DNA of 57,059 bases from Yersinia ruckeri ATCC 29473 (GCF_000754815.1 NZ_KN150748.1:3957-61015); one strand, 5' to 3'. Positions 42,895 to 51,523 are shown, numbered from the stretch's first letter. Numbers and translations: made by a program. The notes: a model not told the origin generated them from the sequence alone.

Positions 42895-43482
42895 TTACCC
42901 CGCGAAAGACAGTGACACCAGTGACTGATCCGCACCAGAGACCACCACATCATTAATGCTGACATGTTTAACAACAAAATCCGTTCCGGGGATACGCTGC
43001 CCCACTTGAACGGTCACCTGATTACCATTGCCGAGCGCCAGTAACGCTGTAAAAACCTTACCGTTGCCGGTTATCTCGATGACGTGTGGCAGTACCGCGT
43101 CTTTTGTGGCCCCTTTAACCTCTTTTTTACTGTTATCCTGCGACGGGGGGGCAGGATTGAAGGGTTGATCCAGCGAGCGGTCATAACCGTTCTTCTGCAG
43201 CTCGTTCAGGGCTTTGGCTCGGGCCAATTGGGCTTCGTACAGCACAGTTTCAGCCTGAATAGATTCCAGTTGCCCCAAGTTGAGTGCCCGTCCAGCCTCC
43301 GTTCGAGTAAAGACCGTGGTCGGCGGGATATCGCTGGATGCGGGCGCGGGCACCACGGTTTCTGTGTCGGGGATTGCTGTCGGGGTGGTGCGCACATCAG
43401 TAACGGGGGCGGCGAACACACTTGGCGCAGTCAGTGCCAAGTACAGCGCCCATGGGATAATCTTGAATTTAACGTTCGGCAT
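42895..43482 (-). CDS. pilP: PilP, pilus assembly protein
   Basis: 195 residues from the ATG at 43482 (GAGGGAG upstream), inside the end of pilO. A signal peptide (KIIPWALYLALTAPSVFA/AP) is followed by a Pro/Thr-rich part, a helix (LNLGQLESIQAETVLYEAQL) and a C-terminal beta domain (NGNQVTVQVGQRIPGTDFVV) like R64 PilP and the GspC/PilP HR domain. It should connect the inner-membrane complex to the secretin. Confidence 0.85.
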   Translation of the reverse strand: MPNVKFKIIPWALYLALTAPSVFAAPVTDVRTTPTAIPDTETVVPAPASSDIPPTTVFTRTEAGRALNLGQLESIQAETVLYEAQLARAKALNELQKNGYDRSLDQPFNPAPPSQDNSKKEVKGATKDAVLPHVIEITGNGKVFTALLALGNGNQVTVQVGQRIPGTDFVVKHVSINDVVVSGADQSLVSLSFAG

Positions 43483-44782
43483 ACAAAACTCCCTCAATGG
43501 TATACTCCAGACGATTATTTTTGAGCGTGGTCACAATGCTTGATGCCCGAATACCGCTGCTATTAAAACGTGTCGGTGCAAATAACCGATCTGGTGGGAT
43601 ATCCGTAATGAATGCGAAGCTGTAGGTGCGCCACGGTAGGCTTTGTGCTTCGCCCTGCGTGAGTTGTGTTGACGTGTCTACGGCACTCAGACGCAGACGG
43701 GCATTGATGCGTTGGGCATAACTGGTCAGATGTTGTATCTGTTGGTCCCCCGGTAATAAGTCTTCTGGCCGATCGGGCTTAACCAGTGTGACAGGCAAGA
43801 TAAAGGAAGCATCATTAGCCGAACCGGGAATATTGAATTCGGGCTGAATATCCTGGCCATACAGCACAGGCAAACGCACCGCGAAATCTCCCACTGTGCC
43901 GCCATTTGGCAAGGTGTAGTGCAGCACCATTCGGCCGTTGACCGTACAGTCAGCCGTATTGAATACCCAACCTGCAATGGATATCTGGGCAGATTTCCAC
44001 ACGGTACTGCAGCCACTGAGCATTTCTGAGAAGAGGGGCTGCTTGCCCCAGGGCTTGAGGCTGTCAGCGGGGGCCTGCTGGCGGACGTTCTGCTTTTCAA
44101 GCAGTGCGGCCTGTGCAACAGCGATACGTTGGTCATTCAGATGGGTCTGCCAGATTGAATACCCGAAATACCCTCCCAACAATGCCACCATGGCCCCCCC
44201 CCAGAACCACATGGCTTGGGTGTCATGCGTTTTATAGAGCCTGGCACGACGTAACCCTGAGGTATTGCTGAGCTGCGGGATAAGTTCTCGCGCTTGTATT
44301 GCCGTATCAGGGAAAAAACCTGCTGGGGCATAGACTGTCCAACCACCGTCCGGCACCGCGGTGATTTGCAGGAAATTGTCCACGGCTGTGCGGACTGCGG
44401 TTTCACTCCCAACAATATCGCCAAACGGAGACAACATGCCATTATTGATGGCCACAAACCAATATTGCCCATTCGGTAACAGAAAAACGGCGTAGCAATC
44501 AGCCGGTAACGTAGGCAGAACTGCCAGTGCCATCGAGGCTTGCTGCAAACGGCCACGTTTGTGACCTGTTATATCATTTATGTTGACCGTGCCGAGTAGT
44601 GTGCCCTGAGCCTGTCCCTCCTCTGTCGGCAAGGCGGCCCAGTGACTGGCTTTTGCCGCCCGCGCTCTCAGGCGCATACTGCGCCGCCCACGCAGAGGCA
44701 AATATTGCCAGTAGAGTCCGGCAATCAACCAGACCTTTCCCACTTGCACGCTATAGCGTCCGGGGGTTGTTTGTCGTGTCAT
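43469..44782 (-). CDS. pilO: PilO, pilus assembly protein (R64 PilO type)
   Basis: 437 residues: a cytoplasmic N-terminal half (YWFVAINNGMLSPFGDIVGS, VDNFLQITAVPDGGWTVYAP), one membrane segment near 195-215 (MWFWGGAMVALLGGYFGYSI), and a periplasmic half ending at TSIVTTLKNNRLEYTIEG-like sequence. This matches R64-type PilO and not the short PilO of other type IV pili. It overlaps pilP by 14 bp and lies 3 bp from the secretin-like gene. Confidence 0.82.
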   Translation of the reverse strand: MTRQTTPGRYSVQVGKVWLIAGLYWQYLPLRGRRSMRLRARAAKASHWAALPTEEGQAQGTLLGTVNINDITGHKRGRLQQASMALAVLPTLPADCYAVFLLPNGQYWFVAINNGMLSPFGDIVGSETAVRTAVDNFLQITAVPDGGWTVYAPAGFFPDTAIQARELIPQLSNTSGLRRARLYKTHDTQAMWFWGGAMVALLGGYFGYSIWQTHLNDQRIAVAQAALLEKQNVRQQAPADSLKPWGKQPLFSEMLSGCSTVWKSAQISIAGWVFNTADCTVNGRMVLHYTLPNGGTVGDFAVRLPVLYGQDIQPEFNIPGSANDASFILPVTLVKPDRPEDLLPGDQQIQHLTSYAQRINARLRLSAVDTSTQLTQGEAQSLPWRTYSFAFITDIPPDRLFAPTRFNSSGIRASSIVTTLKNNRLEYTIEGVLYAER

Positions 44783-44785
44783 GAT

Positions 44786-45439
44786 TTATTCCAAAATAAC
44801 CGGGGTGATAAGAATGAGGGTTTTATGGCGCTCTCCTTGATTGCTACTCATTCCACTCAACACCAACGTCTGCCCTGACTGAATATTGACGCGTTGGGTA
44901 AACGTTTTGAGGTGGGTTTTCGTCAATTCCACGGTATTACCCCCACTGGAGAAAGGTTGGATTTGGGTGTCATATCCACTGAGGCTAAGCTGCAGTTGCA
45001 TTTTTGAAGAAGATGGCATCAATAATGGTAATACCGTCATGTTGACCCCTTCATTGTTACTGCCTGACTCTTGTTGATACTGGAAGGGAGCTACTGCTTG
45101 ATTGGTGGTCAAGGTTGTCGATTGCGTGATGACACTGACTGTCGCTTGCGTCGACAAGGCGCTGATAAACCCCTTAGCACCTGGTTTTTCGTCCACGATA
45201 GCAACACCACTGAACTCATCTGCGGGGGTATCAGTAAAGGGAGACTTGACGACTGCACTCCAGTCAATTTTTTTGTTATTACTCGGCGCTTCAACACGCA
45301 GTATCTGTGTATGGATAGCCACCTGCCGGTCCATCTCATTTTTCCCGTTGTTGGGGAGGGATAGGGAAGTCTGCGCAGTTGCGACGAGGGGTAACGAGAG
45401 TAACGTTGTTAATACACAACGGAAAAATTGTCTTTTCAT
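44786..45439 (-). CDS. Truncated paralogue of the PilN secretin
   Basis: 217 residues with a signal peptide (MKRQFFRCVLTTLLSLPLVATA/QTS) and no lipobox. It matches the C-terminal half of PilN along its length: GAKGFISALSTQATVSVITQ, NMTVLPLLMPSSSKMQLQLS, then VELTKTHLKTFTQRVNIQSG and LILITPVILE. The N-terminal domains of PilN are missing. At DNA level 44884-44953 is about 90% identical to 45681-45750, pointing to duplication or gene conversion. The frame is intact with its own signal, so it is probably made. It may mix into or cap the secretin ring. Confidence 0.8.
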   Translation of the reverse strand: MKRQFFRCVLTTLLSLPLVATAQTSLSLPNNGKNEMDRQVAIHTQILRVEAPSNNKKIDWSAVVKSPFTDTPADEFSGVAIVDEKPGAKGFISALSTQATVSVITQSTTLTTNQAVAPFQYQQESGSNNEGVNMTVLPLLMPSSSKMQLQLSLSGYDTQIQPFSSGGNTVELTKTHLKTFTQRVNIQSGQTLVLSGMSSNQGERHKTLILITPVILE

Positions 45440-45513
45440 GGTAGGCCTTGCAAAAACAGGGGGGAATGGGCGATATGCTTGATAAATAGCGATGGAGACT
45501 AAAGGACGATGAG

Positions 45514-47136
45514 CTACCCCAGAATGACGGGGGTGATAAGAATGACCAACATGGTCTTGTTATTTTCACCGTTGGCTCCACCACCGAGTCCCCAGAAACG
45601 GAAACTGCCGACACCCTGACGGTCGACGGTCTTACCCAATGACTGATAACCACTCAGCACCAGCGTCTGCCCCGATTGCATATTGACGCGCTGGGTAAAC
45701 GTTTTGAGGCGGGTTTTCGTCAATTCTACGGACGTATCCCCACTGGAGAACGTCCTCATGGTCGGGTCATCAGAGATGTTAATGGCAAACTGCAACTGCA
45801 TTTTTGGTGACTGTGGCACCAGGAAAGGCAACACGGTCATGTTGAACCCGGTGGTAATCGTCGATTTGGTGATGGTACTGGTTGACCCGACATTGGCAGT
45901 ATTCTGCGTAGAGACCCCCGAAGCGTAGTCCTGTTGCAATGCGACCTGAATGGGTACCGCTGACAGATTGGTGGTCATACTGGAGGCTTCAGTCATCACG
46001 CTGACATTCGCCTGTTCCGACAACGCTTTGATAAAGCCCTTGGAGCCTTTGCCTTTACCGTCCAGGATAGAAACTCCACCACTCAGGACATTGGAAGCCG
46101 AACCGGTAAACGCATTGGTGAGGGACAGTCCGACACTGCCACTGTTAAACACGGCGTCCAAATCAATCCCCAGTTGGTCCTGAGTCCGTTTTTCTACGCT
46201 GTAGACCTGAACGTTGAGCACGACTTGTCGGTTCAATTCAACATTTCGTTCATTGATATAACGGCTGATTTTCTCCAGAACGCGCGGGGTATCCGTCACC
46301 GTCAGAACCCCTGCAGAGAGGTTCATGCGGCCGGTATCCGGTGTCAGCATTGACTTGATGGTATTGGTCACGTCCTCATACAGGCTGGACTTGATTGCCA
46401 TATCGGTGGTTTGTGATGTATTGGAGTCACCACCCAATCCGCCTTCGGACGTTCCCATTGAGGAGGTCGTCCCGCTGACTGTCTTCGACGTAAACCCAGC
46501 TTTACTGTCCATGAAGTTTACCGGGAAGGTGCGGGTATCTAGGTAGAAAATAGCAATTCGCCCTTGCTCATGGCGCCACGATAACCCCAGGCGCGTGGTG
46601 ACGTTATCGAGCAATCCGCTCAGTTCCCCCTGCCAGAACAATCCACGTAGTGCGGTACCATTGGAAGGCAAGGCGGCAGGGCGTATCGCAGCCCCCCCAA
46701 ATGCGGACAGCGGCATCATGCCATTGGGGTCAGGCGGGGGGACAGGGCCGCTCAACTGTTCAGTTTTACCGCCGCCAGAGGGGATCAGCATTGCTTGCGC
46801 GTCCGGGGTAACGACCACTGGCAGATGACAACGCTTGCTGACATAGGCGCTCACCTCCGCCAGGGTAATGCTGCCGGGACGATTAATGGCCACCGCACAA
46901 GGCGGGAGTGAATTGCTGCCACCTGGCAACGCATTCAACGGATAAGGGTTTATCCATTGCGAGGTTAAATCACGGACTACGGCACCATTTTTTAGGGTGT
47001 TCAGGTGTTTATCTGCCTGTTTCTCATCTTTTGTAACCTGATTATCGCGCTGATCGATACGCTCAATGGGCGCACACCCACTGAGCTGTAGGCACAGAAC
47101 CGCCGCCAGCCCAATAAGGGGAAGCTGTTTTTTCAT
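45514..47136 (-). CDS. pilN: PilN, outer-membrane secretin lipoprotein
   Basis: 540 residues with a lipobox (CLQLSGC) near residue 22. N-terminal domains include an STN-like part (GLFWQGELSGLLDNVTTRLG) and an N1-like part (SKYINERNVELNRQVVLNV-type). The secretin domain covers about 290-540 and ends in ILITPVILG. It forms the outer-membrane channel for the pilus. A short truncated paralogue follows 74 bp downstream. Confidence 0.9.
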   Translation of the reverse strand: MKKQLPLIGLAAVLCLQLSGCAPIERIDQRDNQVTKDEKQADKHLNTLKNGAVVRDLTSQWINPYPLNALPGGSNSLPPCAVAINRPGSITLAEVSAYVSKRCHLPVVVTPDAQAMLIPSGGGKTEQLSGPVPPPDPNGMMPLSAFGGAAIRPAALPSNGTALRGLFWQGELSGLLDNVTTRLGLSWRHEQGRIAIFYLDTRTFPVNFMDSKAGFTSKTVSGTTSSMGTSEGGLGGDSNTSQTTDMAIKSSLYEDVTNTIKSMLTPDTGRMNLSAGVLTVTDTPRVLEKISRYINERNVELNRQVVLNVQVYSVEKRTQDQLGIDLDAVFNSGSVGLSLTNAFTGSASNVLSGGVSILDGKGKGSKGFIKALSEQANVSVMTEASSMTTNLSAVPIQVALQQDYASGVSTQNTANVGSTSTITKSTITTGFNMTVLPFLVPQSPKMQLQFAINISDDPTMRTFSSGDTSVELTKTRLKTFTQRVNMQSGQTLVLSGYQSLGKTVDRQGVGSFRFWGLGGGANGENNKTMLVILITPVILG

Positions 47137-47156
47137 GGAAAGCCTTAAGATAGGAG

Positions 47157-47582
47157 TTAGTTGAGGTATACCAGACTGCCATCAGGGATGGTGGCAGGAA
47201 CGCTTACCTGCATGTCATTACCGAGACTGTCAATCAAACGGCGACTGACGACTTTACCGACCAACGCTGACTGACGACTTTGAGCCAACATGGCGGCCAT
47301 TAACCCTGGTTGGTCTATTTGGTAGACATACACCCGGTCAGTCTGCAGTACATGATGCAATCCAGGAACAGACACCCAACTAAAGTTGCTGTCTGGGATT
47401 ACACCGTCTTTTGGTCCTGGATTGTTATAGCGCCAGTCATTGATTTCATTGATATAACGTACTGTCAGAATCGTTCGTTGACTTAATGAGCTGTCCTGAG
47501 ATTGCATGCCGGCCTCATCATGGGGAGAATAATTACTCCAGACGAACAATCCGACAAAGATAGAGAGCAGCCAGTAAATCAT
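47157..47582 (-). CDS. pilM: PilM, thin-pilus protein
   Basis: 141 residues with an N-terminal membrane anchor (MIYWLLSIFVGLFVWSNY) and a periplasmic domain containing RYINEINDWRYNNP and VVSRRLIDSLGNDMQVSVPA. Size, anchor and place between pilL and pilN match R64 PilM. This is unrelated to the actin-like PilM of type IVa pili. Its ATG overlaps the pilL stop by one base. Confidence 0.8.
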   Translation of the reverse strand: MIYWLLSIFVGLFVWSNYSPHDEAGMQSQDSSLSQRTILTVRYINEINDWRYNNPGPKDGVIPDSNFSWVSVPGLHHVLQTDRVYVYQIDQPGLMAAMLAQSRQSALVGKVVSRRLIDSLGNDMQVSVPATIPDGSLVYLN

Positions 47583-48634
47583 CAGCGCACCTCCTTATCA
47601 TCCACGGAAATCACACACTGAGGCTGACGAACCCCCGCGTACAGAGGTACTTTCGCCGCACCATATAATGTGAACAAACTATTCAATGCATCACGGAAGT
47701 CACCTTCAAACTGCAATGGTGCATCAATGCGATAGTTGACCGAAGTCAACCAGGCAATGGTCCAATTGGATATGCCAGGAACAGCGCATTTTTCACCGAC
47801 AGCCCAAAGGAACAAGGTGTCTTTGAGTGTTGAACCCTTCTCTGCCTGCCAGTTTTTCGGCTTGGCTACCGTTTTTATCACTGGCTTAATGGCCGGCGTT
47901 ATTGACGATACCGGCGTGGCTGATGGTGTTGTTCTTTTACCTCTAGGGAGTGCGGTGGATTCTGTTGCTTGGCGTGATGCACTGAACGGGTTGCGTGGCC
48001 CCGGTGACACCGGTGAAGATGATTTTGTCGGTGTTGATTTATTGTCCGTTTTAGCCAGTAGGGCTGGATTAAATGCCGCTGTCCAGTGTGCAATAGAGAC
48101 TCTCTGTGTTGGCCAGTTTATCAATGCAACTAATTGATGTTGGATTAAGAATCTGTCCAGAACAAATGGCCATTGGTCATTAGCTTCAAAATCAATCCGC
48201 TGCTGAGATATTCCTTTCAGGTCTGCAGAATATTCAATCGACCATCCCTGTGGAATAATTTGGCGAAGAACAGCGTTAATAGATTGATTGTGTGTGCTCC
48301 GCTTAACAAGCGTAAATGCCCCAGGAGTCCCGAGTGATTTCACATTTTTTAATCCCCGAATTGAAGATGGATTATCCTGTGCTGAATTCAGTGGTGCTGC
48401 AGATGATTTGATACCAAAAGATGATATAGGGGTTGGCGAACGAGACCGTTGTGTCATAGCACTGGCTTGCTTCAGTGCTTCTTGTGCCAATAAGATTACT
48501 TGAGTGTTTGTTTGTATCTGTACATCCACAAATTGTAGGGCGTCGCTGCTGGCCGGTTGACGATGCGGCAGGCTGCAGCCACCCAATATAATGGGGAGCA
48601 GCATTGATGTGTGAATGATTTTCATAGGTTTCAT
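47582..48634 (-). CDS. pilL: PilL, TcpQ-like lipoprotein
   Basis: 350 residues with a lipobox (PIILGGC). Two TcpQ/STN-like domains frame a Ser/Thr/Pro/Lys-rich linker: about 130-190 (VLRQIIPQGWSIEYSADLKG) and 270-345 (SVNYRIDAPLQFEGDFRDAL, NSLFTLYGAAKVPLY). This fits R64 PilL, a lipoprotein at the outer membrane likely to help the PilN secretin. The gene is AT-richer than pilM-pilV. Confidence 0.82.
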   Translation of the reverse strand: MKPMKIIHTSMLLPIILGGCSLPHRQPASSDALQFVDVQIQTNTQVILLAQEALKQASAMTQRSRSPTPISSFGIKSSAAPLNSAQDNPSSIRGLKNVKSLGTPGAFTLVKRSTHNQSINAVLRQIIPQGWSIEYSADLKGISQQRIDFEANDQWPFVLDRFLIQHQLVALINWPTQRVSIAHWTAAFNPALLAKTDNKSTPTKSSSPVSPGPRNPFSASRQATESTALPRGKRTTPSATPVSSITPAIKPVIKTVAKPKNWQAEKGSTLKDTLFLWAVGEKCAVPGISNWTIAWLTSVNYRIDAPLQFEGDFRDALNSLFTLYGAAKVPLYAGVRQPQCVISVDDKEVR

Positions 48635-48702
48635 CAGGTAATGGAATAGCCATATCGATTGATGTATATGGGGACGATATTGCTAGGGTGACGAGAGGAG
48701 GG

Positions 48703-48903
48703 CTAACGGATATAGTCTTGCTGAAATTCTGCGATTTGCTCCTCTGTCTCATCGATTAAATTACGCAGAGAGGACAGCGTACTGAGTGACATTTTATCGG
48801 GTGATCTTGCTCTTAGGCGACAGGCTCGTTTGAACTGAATAACCCGTGCTGCCCTGCGGATATGGAATTCACGCAGGTCCTTTTCAGTGACGGTGATACA
48901 CAT
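48703..48903 (-). CDS. Small basic protein upstream of pilL
   Basis: 66 residues from the ATG at 48903 (GAGGAAA upstream); a longer frame to 49017 lacks support. The sequence MCITVTEKDLREFHIRRAAR, then VIQFKRACRLRARS is rich in Arg and helical, and the C-terminus is acidic (DETEEQIAEFQQDY). I do not recognise it. It is in the place of the pilI-pilK genes of R64, whose roles are also unclear. Confidence 0.6.
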   Translation of the reverse strand: MCITVTEKDLREFHIRRAARVIQFKRACRLRARSPDKMSLSTLSSLRNLIDETEEQIAEFQQDYIR

Positions 48904-48965
48904 ATGAACTTTCCTCAGTATTGATGTTGGTTTTTTCTTTAGACCAAATGAGAAACTCTTATTAT

Positions 48966-49667
48966 TCAGTGATAACTCTCCTTCTTGAAGGGGGCTGAGT
49001 TTTTCGGTGGTTGCCAAATATTGTCCTTACTGGGACTCCATTCACCGGCAGGTATAGAGGGCGTTCCGATGTGCAGAGTGCGGATGATACGCCGGTTATC
49101 CAACTCCATTTCATTCGCCACAACGCCCTGAAATCCTTCTGTATGGAATATCATTTCCGCATCTTCACTGTTCTCTGTTGTACGATTTAACAGAAGTTGA
49201 AATGTGATGGGCTGTACCATATTCCCTGCAGGTTGGAATGCATTTTCCGTACACGTTAGTTGAAGCGCATGTTTACGGCGGCCCTGCCGGCGTTGCATTA
49301 GTTCCGTCGTTATGTTCTCTGGAAACCGGCAAATAACAAGGTGCCAGCCTTTCTGCATCAGGATATTAAGTGCGGAACGAAAGCGGAACAGGTCGCATTG
49401 TTCTACCGCGGAGGCATGACTCAGTAGAACGCTAAGGGTTGAGTCAACCGGAACGCCTTTATCACTGGTTTCCAACAACTGACGCAGCGTGGTGAATTCG
49501 GCATTCATGCCACGAAAACTGGGATTACCGCGTGCCGTATCTAGCCAGTTCGCGATAAAACGTCTGCGAGCCATTTCCGAGGTGAAGGTTTTTTCCTGAT
49601 CGGCGGTACGTAGCGCAACCAGAATGCACCAGAGCAGATGGTGAACGGTATTATCTGCGGAGTACAA
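48966..49667 (-). CDS. Unknown protein of the traB-pilL interval
   Basis: 233 residues starting with TTG at 49667; AGGAG six bases upstream decides this start. It is soluble, with no signal peptide, Cys pairs or catalytic motif that I can name. Segments include KTFTSEMARRRFIANWLDTA and LNILMQKGWHLVICRFPENI. It follows the 48-residue ORF with its ribosome binding site inside that ORF's end, suggesting coupling. By position it may correspond to R64 traC/traD or pilI-pilK genes. Confidence 0.6.
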   Translation of the reverse strand: MYSADNTVHHLLWCILVALRTADQEKTFTSEMARRRFIANWLDTARGNPSFRGMNAEFTTLRQLLETSDKGVPVDSTLSVLLSHASAVEQCDLFRFRSALNILMQKGWHLVICRFPENITTELMQRRQGRRKHALQLTCTENAFQPAGNMVQPITFQLLLNRTTENSEDAEMIFHTEGFQGVVANEMELDNRRIIRTLHIGTPSIPAGEWSPSKDNIWQPPKNSAPFKKESYH

Positions 49668-49670
49668 AGG

Positions 49671-49817
49671 CTATCTCCTTTTAATTGAGTTGGTGTATCG
49701 AATGCCGGCAATGGTGTTTTTATCACCCTCCAACAGAAGGAATACACCATAAATGACCAGCCGGTAAAGGGACAGGGATGTCCATGGCAGGACCAGCTCA
49801 GACACCATTGCCGGCAT
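49671..49817 (-). CDS. 48-residue hydrophobic peptide flanked by inverted repeats
   Basis: MPAMVSELVLPWTSLSLYRL, then VIYGVFLLLEGDKNTIAGIR and YTNSIKRR. The middle (about 9-29) could be a membrane helix. Its stop (TAG, 49671-49673) lies within the ribosome binding site region of the next gene, so it may act as a leader peptide. Both ends of the ORF lie in the 16-bp inverted repeat 49704-49719/49802-49817. No family recognised. Confidence 0.4.
   Translation of the reverse strand: MPAMVSELVLPWTSLSLYRLVIYGVFLLLEGDKNTIAGIRYTNSIKRR
49704..49817. repeat. 16-bp perfect inverted repeat, arms 82 bp apart
   Basis: ATGCCGGCAATGGTGT at 49704-49719 is repeated inverted at 49802-49817. The arms enclose most of the 48-residue ORF between traB and the first unknown gene of the pil operon. 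In the minus-strand RNA they would close a long hairpin that hides the start of the small ORF; as DNA they could be crossover sites for an inversion. Confidence 0.75.
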
Positions 49818-49893
49818 CCAGTGTTGTAGTAACGCATCTGGGGAAAAGAGCCCGACACAAGGCCGGGTTAACTGCTAAATGCCGGGAGTGTAA

Positions 49894-50406
49894 TTAGAAC
49901 CCCAGCAAACTAGGTTCGAAGACAAGTTTCATTAACAAAGTCACTCTCGACACCGGGCGGGAGTCTTGCTCTATACTGAGAAGATATTGGTACTGTGTTG
50001 TTGTGAGCCATTTCTGGGACGCGGATTCCAGCTCATTCAGAGCCTCTGGGCTAAGAGTGGGGTCAGGATGACATTTCATCAAACCTTCCACGATCAATGG
50101 GCGAAGTGGTGCAATTTGAGGACCATTCATAACAAAACCACAGAAGGCAGAATGTCGGCGGATATTATCAACGGTCTGAGTGGCCAGGTTTGCTTTCAGG
50201 AAAAAATAACCGGGGAACAAAGGTGAAATGCGCTTGCGTATACAGTTGATTTTATCCGTGCGCCGAATGGTTCTAACTGTCAGTGGCGTCCAGGGTGTGA
50301 TGTGCTGCTCGCAAAGCCAGCCAAAAAGCTTTTCGCGGTTTTTGCCACCGGTAATGTACTGCGCTAGGTACCAGGATTGTCCGTTAAGTTCTTCAATATC
50401 CATCAT
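49894..50406 (-). CDS. traB: TraB-like NusG/RfaH-family antiterminator
   Basis: 170 residues from the ATG at 50406; the longer frame to 50502 is not preferred. The N-terminal NGN domain is clear: GQSWYLAQYITGGKNREKLF, then QHITPWTPLTVRTI and ISPLFPGYFFLKANL (the FPGY(V/F)F motif of NusG paralogues). The C-terminal part lacks a clear KOW motif, and the last 50 residues are helical. It would ride on RNA polymerase and allow transcription through the 13-kb pil operon. It is the first gene of that operon, divergent from an XRE regulator. Confidence 0.8.
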   Translation of the reverse strand: MMDIEELNGQSWYLAQYITGGKNREKLFGWLCEQHITPWTPLTVRTIRRTDKINCIRKRISPLFPGYFFLKANLATQTVDNIRRHSAFCGFVMNGPQIAPLRPLIVEGLMKCHPDPTLSPEALNELESASQKWLTTTQYQYLLSIEQDSRPVSRVTLLMKLVFEPSLLGF

Positions 50407-50570
50407 GCTCTCGCCCGAACCGATCCCCCTTAGGGGCCATTCATTGTATCCGGCAGGGACCGAATACACTGGGCGATAACGCTGAAACAGTGGCTGTCTC
50501 ACTCAGCTCTCTGCAGTTCAGACAGCGGCATCGCTCAGTCTATTCTTGTTCAGATGCACTCCATTCTCTT

Positions 50571-50581
50571 GGCGGTAGAAC
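50571..50581 (+). promoter_or_regulatory. ops-like element (GGCGGTAGAAC)
   Basis: GGCGGTAGAAC matches 10 of 11 positions of the RfaH ops consensus GGCGGTAGNNT. It lies in the 287-bp gap between the traB and XRE genes, but on the plus strand, thus in the XRE leader and not in the traB-pil leader. The gap also has an AT-rich stretch with GTAAATATATTAC at about 50624-50636. Confidence 0.3.
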
Positions 50582-50693
50582 GGGTACAGGAAAAATCATA
50601 ACGTCAAAATACAAGAAAGTAAATATATTACAAATTCTAATAGTCGTGACTGCTGAGCTTTATATGATCCCAAGACACTAAGAGGTAGGTCAC

Positions 50694-51065
50694 ATGGTTC
50701 CCAAGCGACTAAAGGCAGCTCGTGAAGCCGCGGGATTATCACAGGAAAAACTAGCTGAGCTTGTTGGTATTGAAGGTGTAAGCCTCAATTCTCGCTTGTC
50801 AAATTACGAAGTCGGTCGCAATACCCCCTCCTTCGACTTTATAGTCCGTATTGCAAAAGCACTGGACTATCCGGAAAGCTATTTCTACACCATTGATGAC
50901 GACGTAGCGGAAGCTATCCTTCAGTTCCATCGGCATAAAAATAATGCAGTCTTAAATCCATTTTATGATGCTCAGGACGACGCTCGGAAGTACAAAACAT
51001 CCTTGGATGAAGCCAAGAAAATGGTTGAGCGTCTTTTAGAATTCATCAACAAATCAACTGGTTAA
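50694..51065 (+). CDS. XRE-family transcriptional regulator
   Basis: 123 residues. The N-terminal Cro/CI domain is plain: VPKRLKAAREAAGLSQEKLA, ELVGIEG...RLSNYEVGRNTPSFD and FIVRIAKALDYPESYFYTID. The C-terminal 50 residues are helical (DDARKYKTSLDEAKKMVERL) and may dimerise. Divergent placement opposite traB suggests that it represses the pil operon and itself. GAGG lies upstream of the ATG. Confidence 0.8.
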   Translation: MVPKRLKAAREAAGLSQEKLAELVGIEGVSLNSRLSNYEVGRNTPSFDFIVRIAKALDYPESYFYTIDDDVAEAILQFHRHKNNAVLNPFYDAQDDARKYKTSLDEAKKMVERLLEFINKSTG

Positions 51066-51231
51066 CAGGCTTGCTATATATATGCCTGAGTTCGTTTATC
51101 TCTGCTCTTGGCGGGGAGAAGAGACGATTATCGATTAAACTTGGTGAATCATACGAGAACAGGCGTTGGTAAAGTAGTGCCGTCTCGGCACTACTAATTT
51201 TTATAAGGGACTGATATTATAAAGGGTTTTC

Positions 51232-51523
51232 ATGAGGAGATTGGTGGCGCGGATCTGTGATCCTGTTGCCGGCATCCGAATTGCGTCTTTGCAAAAGGGT
51301 ACTGCGCTGAACAGCTTTGGTACTCGCATGGATCAAGGAACAAAAATTAGTTGGCATGTGCATGGGTGATGAATGGTTTTCCATGCTGGATGGAGAAGGC
51401 GTTATCTACCTTGCCGATCTGGTCGAGGGCGGGTTGAAGAATAAACGGCATTACCTGGTTAAAAAAGGAGATACATTCTGCATCTCCGGTAATACTGCGC
51501 ATCAGCTGCACGCAAAAATATAG
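51232..51523 (+). pseudogene. Cupin-domain gene broken by a frameshift
   Basis: From ATG 51232 the frame reads MRRLVARICDPVAGIRIASL, ...GTRMDQGTKISWHVHG and stops at TGA 51367-51369. Shifted by one base it continues DEWFSMLDGEGVIYLADLVE and ends ...KKGDTFCISGNTAHQLHAKI at 51521-51523. Together they form a cupin: motif 1 G-TKISW-HVH-...E-WFSMLD-G and motif 2 GDTFCISGNTAHQL. The spacing of motif 1 is one residue short, as expected for a 2-base loss. Such small cupins bind a metal or sugar ligand, often in regulation. The gene is now probably inactive. Confidence 0.6.

Noticed and set aside
49541-49858. 105-residue minus-strand frame overlapping the TTG-started gene
   Set aside because: Cys/Trp/Pro-rich frame; the 48-codon ORF and the TTG start with AGGAG explain this stretch better.
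51265-51277. 12-base match TTGCCGGCATCC to the inverted-repeat arm at 49802-49817
   Set aside because: Too short to count in a 57-kb window and not arranged as a third arm with matching flanks.
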